Positions 43,346 through 49,337 of a DNA stretch of 49,337 nucleotides are shown here, piece by piece. The first letter of the stretch is position 1, and each line of letters begins with the position of its first letter. Under the pieces are notes generated by a model. That model was not told the DNA's origin and made no database searches. It saw only the letters and a list, made by a program, of their open reading frames with translations. Source of the DNA: Anaerolineae bacterium (GTDB lineage: Bacteria > Chloroflexota > Anaerolineae > Anaerolineales > Villigracilaceae); the NCBI GenBank assembly GCA_018645405.1, contig JABGOQ010000027.1:1-49337 (forward strand), written 5' to 3'. The position numbers and the translations under genes are program-made.

Positions 43346-43396
43346 TTCAAATGCAGAATGATGAACGATGAATTAAAAACATTCTACATTCATCAT
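43346..43396. repeat. GCAGAATGATGAA repeat, copy A
   Basis: AAATGCAGAATGATGAACGATGAATT followed by CATTCTACATTCATCATTTT (given here in shortened parts) forms an imperfect hairpin. The same words recur at 43797-43838 and at both ends of 44886-45084. Confidence 0.6.
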
Positions 43397-43403
43397 TTTG
43401 GGT

Positions 43404-43775
43404 TTATCGTTTGTTGTTTTTCTTTGCAGTTTTGATGGATGAAACAAAAATCGCAATGAGTTCATCTGTCTCTTTTGCTAATCCGCCCATGCGTTCTTCG
43501 GGCATAATTTCTGCTTCGATGAGCAACTCTATCGAAAAAGCCGTTTCGTCCAGTTCTTGTAAACTGCCTTCCATTTTGCTAATGAAATCTCGTGGGGATT
43601 TGGCTCGACTTGCTTCACGGTATTGTGCGCCAACTGAAGTCCCACTTCGCAAAACTTGTCTGCCAATCACGCTGGCTTCACCGCCTTTAGGCAAAGCTCT
43701 ATACATGCGGATAATGCGTAAAGCAAAATCTTTCGTCCGAACACGAAGGGCTAAAGGTTTTTCGGTGGTAGTCAT
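43404..43775 (-). CDS. Four-helix-bundle protein (23S rRNA intervening-sequence-type)
   Basis: A 123-residue all-helical protein of the family first seen as ORFs within 23S rRNA intervening sequences. The signature is clear: FALRIIRMYRALPKGGEA, IGRQVLRSGTSVGAQYREA and SPRDFISKMEGSLQELDETA. Members form pentamers or bundles; their function is not known. It has its own GAGGAGAG ribosome-binding site. It lies inside the arginine cluster between argC/lysY and argB/lysZ, bordered on both sides by copies of the GCAGAATGATGAA repeat, which suggests it was inserted with them. Confidence 0.92.
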   Translation of the reverse strand: MTTTEKPLALRVRTKDFALRIIRMYRALPKGGEASVIGRQVLRSGTSVGAQYREASRAKSPRDFISKMEGSLQELDETAFSIELLIEAEIMPEERMGGLAKETDELIAIFVSSIKTAKKNNKR

Positions 43776-43796
43776 ATTCTCTCCTCATTCAGGTTC

Positions 43797-43838
43797 TGCT
43801 TTTAATTCATCATTCCGCATTCATCGTTCATCATTTTT
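43797..43838. repeat. GCAGAATGATGAA repeat, copy B
   Basis: AATTCATCATTCCGCATTCA followed by TCGTTCATCATTTTT carries the same words as copy A in the opposite orientation. It sits between argC/lysY and the four-helix-bundle gene. Confidence 0.55.
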
Positions 43839-44871
43839 ATATCGGGTGAAGTCCCATAAACTCCAACCCCAGCGTCTCTTCAAATCCGAGCATCACATTC
43901 ATGCTCTGCACCGCCGAGCCAGACGCGCCTTTCATCAGGTTGTCGATGGCGCAAATTGAGATGACGTGTCCCGTTTTGGGATTTAGGTCGAAGCCGAGAT
44001 CGGCGTAGTTGGAGCCAGCCAGGATTTTCGGTTCGGGGACACGGTAGATGCCCCGCCTTTCTTTCACGATGCGTAAAAATGGATTTTGGGATGCAGCCAA
44101 ACGATACGCTTTCCATAAATCTTTGAGTGCGACCCCATCTTTTACCGTCCCGTGGACAGTTGCCAATGCGCCACGCACGAGTCCGACAGATGTCATCGTT
44201 AAAGTAACATCTGCCAAGCCCGATTCTTGGATTACTTCAGCGGTGTGACGGTGTCCGTAAGCTTTATAGGTGCGGACGGTGCTGCTCCGTTCGGGGTGAT
44301 GTGAGCCGGGATTTACCGACGCCCCACCCTCGGATGAACCGACCTTGAGTTCGGCGATTATCGGTTTCTGCTCATCTAATAATCCAGCGTTGACCAGCGG
44401 GAGCAAGCCCAAATTCACGGCTGTCGCGTTGCATCCCACGCCGCTGACGTATTTGGCAGTCTTCAATTTATCCCGATAAAGCTCGGGCAATCCGTAGGTA
44501 AATTTATCCAGCCAATCGGGGGTGGCATGTTTCTCTCCGTACCACTGCTGATAGAAATCGGCATCCCGCAGACGAAAATCTGCCGAAAGATCGACGATAT
44601 GCTCGGCAACGGCGGCGTATTTTTCGATATTATGCTGTGCCTGCCCGTGCGGGAGGGCGAGAAAAAGGACATCGGTGGGGATGAGTTCGGCGGGATCGCT
44701 GAACTTGAGCGTGGTCTGCTTGCGGAAGTTGGGATGCGTCTGATAGAGATACTCGCCCAGCTTTTGGCGTGATGTTGCTTGGACAATTTCGACTTTGGGA
44801 TGAGCGATGAGCAGGCGCAGAAGCTCTCCGCCGGTGTAGCCAGATGCGCCGATGATTGAGGCTTTGATCAT
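43837..44871 (-). CDS. argC: [LysW]-glutamate/aminoadipate phosphate reductase
   Basis: A 344-residue NADPH-dependent reductase of the ArgC/LysY family. The Rossmann loop is GASGYTGGELLRLL at the N-terminus; the catalytic cysteine is in YVSGVGCNATAVNLGLLPLV, and HGQAQH and GSSEGGASVNPGSHHPERSS (shortened) are LysY-type blocks. It reduces the acyl phosphate on LysW to the semialdehyde. TTGGAG precedes the ATG. It follows lysX/argX after a long palindromic gap. Confidence 0.94.
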   Translation of the reverse strand: MIKASIIGASGYTGGELLRLLIAHPKVEIVQATSRQKLGEYLYQTHPNFRKQTTLKFSDPAELIPTDVLFLALPHGQAQHNIEKYAAVAEHIVDLSADFRLRDADFYQQWYGEKHATPDWLDKFTYGLPELYRDKLKTAKYVSGVGCNATAVNLGLLPLVNAGLLDEQKPIIAELKVGSSEGGASVNPGSHHPERSSTVRTYKAYGHRHTAEVIQESGLADVTLTMTSVGLVRGALATVHGTVKDGVALKDLWKAYRLAASQNPFLRIVKERRGIYRVPEPKILAGSNYADLGFDLNPKTGHVISICAIDNLMKGASGSAVQSMNVMLGFEETLGLEFMGLHPI

Positions 44872-44885
44872 AATAACTCCAATTT

Positions 44886-45084
44886 TGAATGTAGAATGCA
44901 GAATGATGAATTAATGGTTGAGAGCGGCGGTTGAGTAGTCCCGAATTCTTTTAGAGGGACGTATCGAAACCAAAGCGGGGGAATTTCAGAATGCCGCTTT
45001 GGTTTCGATAAGACGAAGTGCATCGCCTACTCAACCGCCGCTGGTTCTGTTTTTATTCTGCATTCATCGTTCATCATTCTACAT
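44886..45084. repeat. Nested palindromic element, about 200 bp, in the arginine cluster
   Basis: The outer parts are GCAGAATGATGAA-type repeats in opposite orientation. Inside, AGCGGCGGTTGAGTAG (44923-44938) pairs perfectly with 45027-45042, and further in TATCGAAACCAAAGCGG (44962-44978) pairs perfectly with 44994-45010, leaving a 15-base loop. It occupies the whole gap between argC/lysY and lysX/argX and has the build of a miniature inverted-repeat element or a strongly folded RNA. Confidence 0.8.
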
Positions 45085-45960
45085 TTATAGTACTTGAATT
45101 TCTCCGCGCGCCACCTTCATCAAATAATCCACAATCAAGCTGGGAATATCAACGCCCGTTGTCGGGGCGGCGGTGTGGAATTCCATCGTGTGGTTGATTT
45201 CGTTGACTTGGTAGCCGTGATCGGGATGCTCAATTACATCCACGGCAAGGAGACCGCCACCAACAGCGATGGCTGCATCACGAGAAATTTTGACAAGTTC
45301 GGGCGTGAGCGGGCAGATTTCGCCAGAGCCGCCGCGCGCGGTATTTGTGATCCAATGCGGGGAATGGCGGTACATGGCGGCAATCGGCTCATCATTGACG
45401 ACTAGAACGCGGATGTCTCGACCAGGTTTATTGATGAATTCTTGAATATAAAAAATCGAATGTTCGTAAGAGCCTAGCACATTTTTGTGCTCGAGAACGG
45501 CTTCGGCGGCATCGCGGTCGTTGATTTTTGCGAGCAAACGTCCCCACGAGCCGACCATCGGTTTTAGCACAACGGGATAGCCCATCTCTTCGATGGCGGT
45601 CAGCGCGGAGGCGGGGGTATAGGCAACGCGCGTCTCAGGTTGCGGGACATTTGCGCTCGACAACGCGGTGACGGTAGCGAGTTTATTGCCGCAAACTTCG
45701 GCGACTTTGGCGGTATTCACAGTCGGGATGCCCCAAGCGTTAAGAATCCGCGTGGAATAAAGTCCGCGCGCGTAGCTGATACTGCGTTCGAGTACGGCAT
45801 CGTATTTCAGCCACGGCTCAGGATTATTCATGTCGAATGAAAATTTACGGTCGTCGAGACGGTCGTAGTCGATGCCAAGTTGCTCAAGAACAGCGAAAAT
45901 CCATTTTTCTTCGACGCGCACACGGGAGTAGAGGACTCCGATTTTGGGTTGTTTTTTCAT
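45085..45960 (-). CDS. lysX: LysW-glutamate/aminoadipate ligase LysX/ArgX
   Basis: A 291-residue ATP-grasp ligase of the RimK-like LysX/ArgX family. It joins the alpha-amino group of glutamate or aminoadipate to the C-terminal glutamate of LysW. Conserved parts are [20 protein letters not shown] (ATP-grasp loop), [19 protein letters not shown] (piecewise), [10 protein letters not shown] and the end block [15 protein letters not shown]. With argG and argH in the same run, the glutamate-specific role (ArgX, arginine synthesis) is more likely, though dual use for lysine cannot be excluded by eye. GGAGAG precedes the ATG. Confidence 0.93.
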   Translation of the reverse strand: MKKQPKIGVLYSRVRVEEKWIFAVLEQLGIDYDRLDDRKFSFDMNNPEPWLKYDAVLERSISYARGLYSTRILNAWGIPTVNTAKVAEVCGNKLATVTALSSANVPQPETRVAYTPASALTAIEEMGYPVVLKPMVGSWGRLLAKINDRDAAEAVLEHKNVLGSYEHSIFYIQEFINKPGRDIRVLVVNDEPIAAMYRHSPHWITNTARGGSGEICPLTPELVKISRDAAIAVGGGLLAVDVIEHPDHGYQVNEINHTMEFHTAAPTTGVDIPSLIVDYLMKVARGEIQVL

Positions 45961-45971
45961 AGTCTCTCCAG

Positions 45972-46057
45972 TGAATCAGGAAACCAGTAAATCAGGGAGC
46001 AGGAAAACTGGTCTACTGATTCCTGATTTACTGATACCTAGTCTACTGATACCTGAT
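45972..46057. repeat. Inverted repeat with AATCAGGAAACCAGTAAATC arms
   Basis: CAGTAAATCAGG and its complement CCTGATTTACTG, with related copies of CTACTGAT and CCTGATT, fill the gap between lysW and lysX/argX. Confidence 0.6.
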
Positions 46058-46059
46058 TC

Positions 46060-46230
46060 CTATTCTCCCCAGTCTTCCTCTTCCATCGGCGCAAGCTCGA
46101 CGGTAACGGGATCAAGAGACGTAACTTCAAGGTCAACGCCGCAATCGGGGCAGACGATGATTTCGTTTTCTTCGGTGCTGGCTTCGAGTTCGAGTTCGGC
46201 GGCACATTCGGGGCAAGTTGCTTTGGACAT
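46060..46230 (-). CDS. lysW: Amino-group carrier protein LysW
   Basis: A 56-residue acidic protein, [16 protein letters not shown]..., with two CxxC zinc motifs (Cys6/Cys9 and Cys27/Cys30) and the defining C-terminal EDWGE. Its last glutamate takes the amino acid being built, protecting the alpha-amino group and presenting it to each enzyme of the pathway. AAGGAG lies just upstream of the ATG. It sits between argH and lysX/argX, the expected neighbour. It is the protein that sets this pathway apart from the N-acetyl route. Confidence 0.97.
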   Translation of the reverse strand: MSKATCPECAAELELEASTEENEIIVCPDCGVDLEVTSLDPVTVELAPMEEEDWGE

Positions 46231-46271
46231 GGGTTTTTCTCCTTAGTTGAATAATTGGTTTTATTTTTTTC

Positions 46272-46358
46272 TCACCACAAAGAGTACAAAGGGACACGAA
46301 GGAAAAACCTTTAGTTTTGTTTTTACCTTTGTGATTCTTAGTGTCCTTTGTGGTGAAA
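46272..46358. repeat. CACCACAAAG-type long inverted repeat
   Basis: The left arm CACCACAAAGAGTACAAAGG and the right arm TTAGTGTCCTTTGTGGTG are complementary, with an AT-rich centre. It lies between argH and lysW. Confidence 0.7.
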
Positions 46359-46360
46359 AA

Positions 46361-47740
46361 TCAGTTCTTTAGTTCTTCCTTCGCTCGCTCAATCTGCGCT
46401 TTCACCGCATCGGGAGCCGTGCCCCCAATCGCGGCTCTTTTCGCAATGGACGCTCGTGCGTCGTAGACTTCATAAACTTTCTCATCAAAAACAGCGTTAA
46501 TTTCTTTATACTCTGCCAAAGTAAGTGCATCGAGCGATTTTTCTTTCGTAATCCCCGCCCGCACAACTTCTCCGCTGATGGCATGCGCCTCGCGGAAAGG
46601 CACGCCCCGCTCCACCAAATAATCGGCGAGATCGGTTGCCATCATGCTGGCATCAATCGAGGCTTCCATTCGAGCGGGTTTCACGGTCAGCGTTCGCAAT
46701 GCGCCAGCGATTACGGGCAACATCGCAACCAGCGTGTCGAACGCCGCAAAAATGGGGATTTTATCTTCCTGCAAATCCTTGTCGTAGGTCGAGGGCAGCC
46801 CCTTCAGCGTCGCCATCAGCCCCATCAGGTAGCCGAGCAACGTCCCCGCTTTGCCCCGCGTCAACTCGAAGGGGTCGGCGTTTTTCTTTTGCGGCATCAG
46901 GCTCGAGCCGGTGCTGTAGGCATCGTCCAACTCGAAAAACCCAAATTCTGCGCTCGTAAACAAAACCACTTGCTCCGCCAATTTGCTCAAATGTGTCCCG
47001 ATCAACGCTGCCACAAAAAGGAATTCAGCCGCAAAATCTCGGTTCGATACAGCATCCAAGCTGTTGAAAGATGGCACATCAAAGCCTAATGATTCAGATA
47101 GGGCGATTCTGTCAATCGGATAGGGACATCCAGCCAATGCGCCAGAACCGAGCGGCAGGATACCGACACGGCGGGACAATTCTTGAAGTCTGGCTTGGTC
47201 CCGTTTAAGGGGCGGATAATGTGAGAGAAACCACTGCCCGAGGGTGATCGGTTGCGCCCGTTGCAGATGCGTGTACCCGGGCATGATCGTGTCGTAATCT
47301 TTTTCTGCTCTCTCGACCAATGCGGATTGCAAATCCGCTAGAGCAGAATCTAGGGCGGGGATATGATCGAGTATCCACAGTCGAAAATCGGTGGCGACTT
47401 GATCGTTGCGGCTGCGTCCCGTATGCAGTTTGCCGGAAAGCGCACCGATAATCTCGCCGAGGCGACGTTCAACAGCCGAGTGGATGTCTTCGTCGTCGGA
47501 TTTAACGGTAAATGTTTGAGACAGAAACTCTTCTTTTATTTGCAGCAAGCCAGTCTGAATTTGGGCGTGTTCCGCCGAGTCCAATATCCCAGCTTTGTAA
47601 ATAGCTTCTGCCCAGGCGATACTCCCGCGCACATCCTGATCTGCCATCCGAATATCAAAAGAAATGGATGCGTTGAGGGCAAAGGCTTGCTCATTGGTTT
47701 TGTTGGCGAAACGTCCGTGCCAGAGGGGTTGGTTGGTCAT
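46361..47740 (-). CDS. argH: Argininosuccinate lyase
   Basis: The last enzyme of arginine synthesis, splitting argininosuccinate into arginine and fumarate; 459 residues, a normal length. Conserved blocks of the fumarase/aspartase superfamily are present: HTGRSRNDQVATDFRLW, PGYTHLQRAQPITLGQW and the signature GSSLMPQKKNADPFEL, with the catalytic Ser in its flexible loop. AAGGAG precedes the ATG. It follows argG after a 60-base gap that holds a double hairpin. Confidence 0.97.
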   Translation of the reverse strand: MTNQPLWHGRFANKTNEQAFALNASISFDIRMADQDVRGSIAWAEAIYKAGILDSAEHAQIQTGLLQIKEEFLSQTFTVKSDDEDIHSAVERRLGEIIGALSGKLHTGRSRNDQVATDFRLWILDHIPALDSALADLQSALVERAEKDYDTIMPGYTHLQRAQPITLGQWFLSHYPPLKRDQARLQELSRRVGILPLGSGALAGCPYPIDRIALSESLGFDVPSFNSLDAVSNRDFAAEFLFVAALIGTHLSKLAEQVVLFTSAEFGFFELDDAYSTGSSLMPQKKNADPFELTRGKAGTLLGYLMGLMATLKGLPSTYDKDLQEDKIPIFAAFDTLVAMLPVIAGALRTLTVKPARMEASIDASMMATDLADYLVERGVPFREAHAISGEVVRAGITKEKSLDALTLAEYKEINAVFDEKVYEVYDARASIAKRAAIGGTAPDAVKAQIERAKEELKN

Positions 47741-47754
47741 ATTCTTATCTCCTT

Positions 47755-47796
47755 GTAGTAGCGACTTTAGTCGCTAAGGGCTGAAGCCCTTACTAC
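47755..47796. repeat. Double-hairpin repeat between argG and argH
   Basis: GTAGTA and TACTAC frame two adjacent hairpins, AGCGAC/GTCGCT and AAGGGCT/AGCCCTT. It is perfectly formed and fills most of the gap. Confidence 0.75.
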
Positions 47797-47800
47797 GAGG

Positions 47801-49066
47801 TTAGTCTCTTTTAAAACGTGAATAATCCGGCTTCGGCATATCCATCCCCGAAGTCGGCAATTTATTGAGCGCACGCACCTTGAGGGGCAATCCAAATATA
47901 TTGATGAAGCCCTCGGCATCGGATTGGTCGTAAACATCTTCCTGCCCGAAGGTGGCGAAATCTTCGCGGTAGAGGGTGAAGGGGCTTTTGCGCCCAACTG
48001 TGATGATATTGCCCTTATAAAGTTTTAGGCGAACAGTGCCCGTGACGGGACCTTGCGTGCTATCCACGAAGGCGTCGATGGCTTCTTTGAGCGGGGAGAA
48101 CCAAAGCCCGTCGTAAACGAGTTCGGCATATTTGAGGGCGATGACATCTTTATATTGGGTCGTGGCGCGATCTAGGACGAGGGACTCGAGGTCTTGGTGG
48201 GCTGCCATCAGAATTGTGCCGCCGGGGGTTTCGTAAACACCGTGCGACTTCATGCCAACGAGACGGCTCTCAACGAGATCGGTGCGCCCGATTCCATGCA
48301 CGCCGCCGATGGTGTTGAGTTTTGTGATGAGTTGGGCGGGGGTAAGCTTTTCGCCGTTGAGGGAAATTGGATGACCTGAATCAAATTCAATTTCGACATA
48401 TTCGGCTTTTTCAGGGGCATTTTCTGGCGAGGCAGAGAGCAAATACATTTCTTCGTTCGGCTCTACCCAAGTTTCTTCGAGGTCACCGCCTTCATGGGAG
48501 ATATGCCAGAGATTGCGGTCACGGCTGTAGATAGATTTCTTCGTATTAGGAACGGGGATTCCGCGTTCTGCGGCATAATCCAGCGCATCTTCGCGGGAAC
48601 GGATATCCCATTCGCGCCACGGAGCAATGACAGATAGGCGAGGGTCGAGAGCCATGACAGTTAATTCAAAACGAACTTGATCGTTGCCTTTGCCCGTTGC
48701 ACCGTGAGCAATTGCTTGCGCGCCGACTTCATGAGCAACGTCTACGAGATGTTTGGCAATGATCGGGCGAGCGATTGATGTACCGAGCAAATACTTGCGT
48801 TCGTAAATCGCGCCGGAGCGAAGATAGGGGATAATATAATCGCTGGCAAATTCTTCGGTCATATCGTGAACGATGAGTTGGCTGGCTCCGCTGGCAAGGG
48901 CTTTTTCTTCCAGCCCATCTAATTCGGGGCCTTGTCCCACATCTGCGGTGAAACAGACGACTTCGCAGCCATAGTTTTCTTTCAACCAGGGCACGATGAC
49001 GGATGTGTCTAATCCGCCAGAGTAGGCAAGGACGACTTTGGTGATGTCTTCAGGTTTTGGGGGCAT
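47801..49066 (-). CDS. argG: Argininosuccinate synthase
   Basis: It joins citrulline and aspartate using ATP; 421 residues. The PP-loop [15 protein letters not shown] is near residue 14, and [29 protein letters not shown] and [17 protein letters not shown] (shortened) are family blocks. The first gene of the LysW-arginine cluster, with AAGGAGAAAG before the ATG. Promoter boxes were not clear in the 130 bases upstream, which instead contain an inverted repeat. Confidence 0.98.
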   Translation of the reverse strand: MPPKPEDITKVVLAYSGGLDTSVIVPWLKENYGCEVVCFTADVGQGPELDGLEEKALASGASQLIVHDMTEEFASDYIIPYLRSGAIYERKYLLGTSIARPIIAKHLVDVAHEVGAQAIAHGATGKGNDQVRFELTVMALDPRLSVIAPWREWDIRSREDALDYAAERGIPVPNTKKSIYSRDRNLWHISHEGGDLEETWVEPNEEMYLLSASPENAPEKAEYVEIEFDSGHPISLNGEKLTPAQLITKLNTIGGVHGIGRTDLVESRLVGMKSHGVYETPGGTILMAAHQDLESLVLDRATTQYKDVIALKYAELVYDGLWFSPLKEAIDAFVDSTQGPVTGTVRLKLYKGNIITVGRKSPFTLYREDFATFGQEDVYDQSDAEGFINIFGLPLKVRALNKLPTSGMDMPKPDYSRFKRD

Positions 49067-49106
49067 ACTTTCTCCTTATTAGTTGATGTGTCAGGTAGTT
49101 TGGGTG

Positions 49107-49190
49107 CGTATTTCGTGTTGCGTAAAACGTAAAAAATATTTAGGTTCGCTTTACTTTGGACGCTATTACGAAATACGCATTACGCAATAG
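49107..49190. repeat. Inverted repeat upstream of argG
   Basis: GCGTATTTCGTGTTGCGTAA (from about 49107) is mirrored by TTACGAAATACGCATTACGC (from about 49166), with an AT-rich middle. The same words occur at 8992-9030. Confidence 0.6.
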
Positions 49191-49201
49191 GCTTTCAAAA
49201 G

Positions 49202-49234
49202 AAAAAGCCCGCCTTTTAGAAAGGTGGGCTTTTT
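49202..49234. terminator. Bidirectional terminator upstream of the argG leader
   Basis: AAAAAGCCCGCCTTT pairs with AAAGGTGGGCTTTTT around three bases, with A/T tracts outside. It most simply ends the minus-strand gene that runs off the window edge; an attenuator for argG is a weaker alternative, as no leader peptide was seen. Confidence 0.8.
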
Positions 49235-49265
49235 TAATAAAAAAAGTGTTGATTGCTTTTGCTAC

Positions 49266-49337
49266 TTATTCCAAGCGCAAATGCCCGACCTTCCGAAGGG
49301 AGGTAGAGGAGTATTTACGACGGGGACGACGAACAAT
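49266..49337 (-). CDS. Possible C-terminal end of a gene beyond the window
   Basis: The frame ending at the TAA (complement of 49266-49268) is open to the window edge and ends SLRKVGHLRLE. A second frame is also open until a TAG a few bases on, so the frame is not certain. The terminator 30 bases downstream supports a gene end here. Confidence 0.25.
   Translation of the reverse strand: MVRRPRRKYSSTSLRKVGHLRLE

Noticed and set aside
40087..46358. CRISPR array suggested by many repeats between genes
   Set aside because: The repeats are palindromic, unevenly spaced by whole genes and differ in sequence; there is no repeat-spacer pattern and no cas gene.
46583..47089. 168-codon open frame opposite argH
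   Set aside because: It lies wholly within the conserved argH coding sequence and has no own signals.
49107..49337. T-box or arginine attenuator upstream of argG
   Set aside because: No T-box consensus sequence and no Arg-rich leader peptide were found. The hairpin fits the end of the preceding gene.
1..49337. tRNA, rRNA or known riboswitch genes
   Set aside because: I looked for cloverleaf ends, rRNA-like conserved stretches and common riboswitch cores and saw none convincing enough to report.

Overview
The window looks like chromosomal DNA of a Chloroflexota bacterium, most likely an Anaerolineae member. The reasons are a LysW-type arginine/lysine cluster, a PdxS/PdxT vitamin B6 pair, a bacterial alpha-2-macroglobulin-like lipoprotein with Big_5-type Ig domains, a SEFIR-STAND-TPR protein, and many palindromic intergenic repeats. 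This is inference from gene content; there is no rRNA or tRNA gene in the window to confirm it.

Layout. 1-1015: tail of an unknown gene, then an SDR oxidoreductase flanked by two near-identical palindromes. 1045-6886: a PAS/GAF/HD-GYP sensor gene split at its start codon by a 2,711-bp transposon (3945-6655). The transposon has 25-bp terminal inverted repeats (22/25 identical) and a perfect 8-bp target duplication (TTTACTTA). It carries four overlapping genes: an IS1595-family transposase, a ParB/sulfiredoxin-like protein, a Dam-like adenine methylase and a PD-(D/E)XK nuclease. This mobile restriction-modification unit is the main discovery in the window. 6886-12305: an RlmD/TrmA-like methyltransferase without its catalytic cysteine, a P-loop protein, a small membrane protein, a sortase and a peptide-binding lipoprotein. 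12509-14032: pdxS-pdxT. 14128-19588: a GNAT-like gene and a frameshifted polytopic membrane protein, followed by a decayed copy of the GNAT-like gene and an intact inverted paralogue of the membrane protein. 19717-23240: a reductase, a VOC protein, two acetyltransferases (one frameshifted) and an unknown membrane-anchored protein. 23302-27159: dnaE. 27592-33483: the giant macroglobulin-like lipoprotein. 33978-37933: a SEFIR-STAND-TPR gene divergent from an ECF-type sigma factor with a SnoaL-like tail. 37992-39957: a small membrane protein, a 2Fe-2S ferredoxin and glutaminase.

40087-49066 is one long minus-strand cluster: argG, argH, lysW, lysX/argX, argC/lysY, a four-helix-bundle protein, argB/lysZ, argD/lysJ and argE/lysK. 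Together these encode carrier-protein (LysW) protected synthesis of ornithine (and perhaps lysine), with argG and argH finishing arginine. Ornithine carbamoyltransferase is not in the window. Nearly every gap in this cluster holds a palindromic repeat. Two genes elsewhere carry what look like single-base losses in A/T homopolymers, which may be real decay or sequence error.
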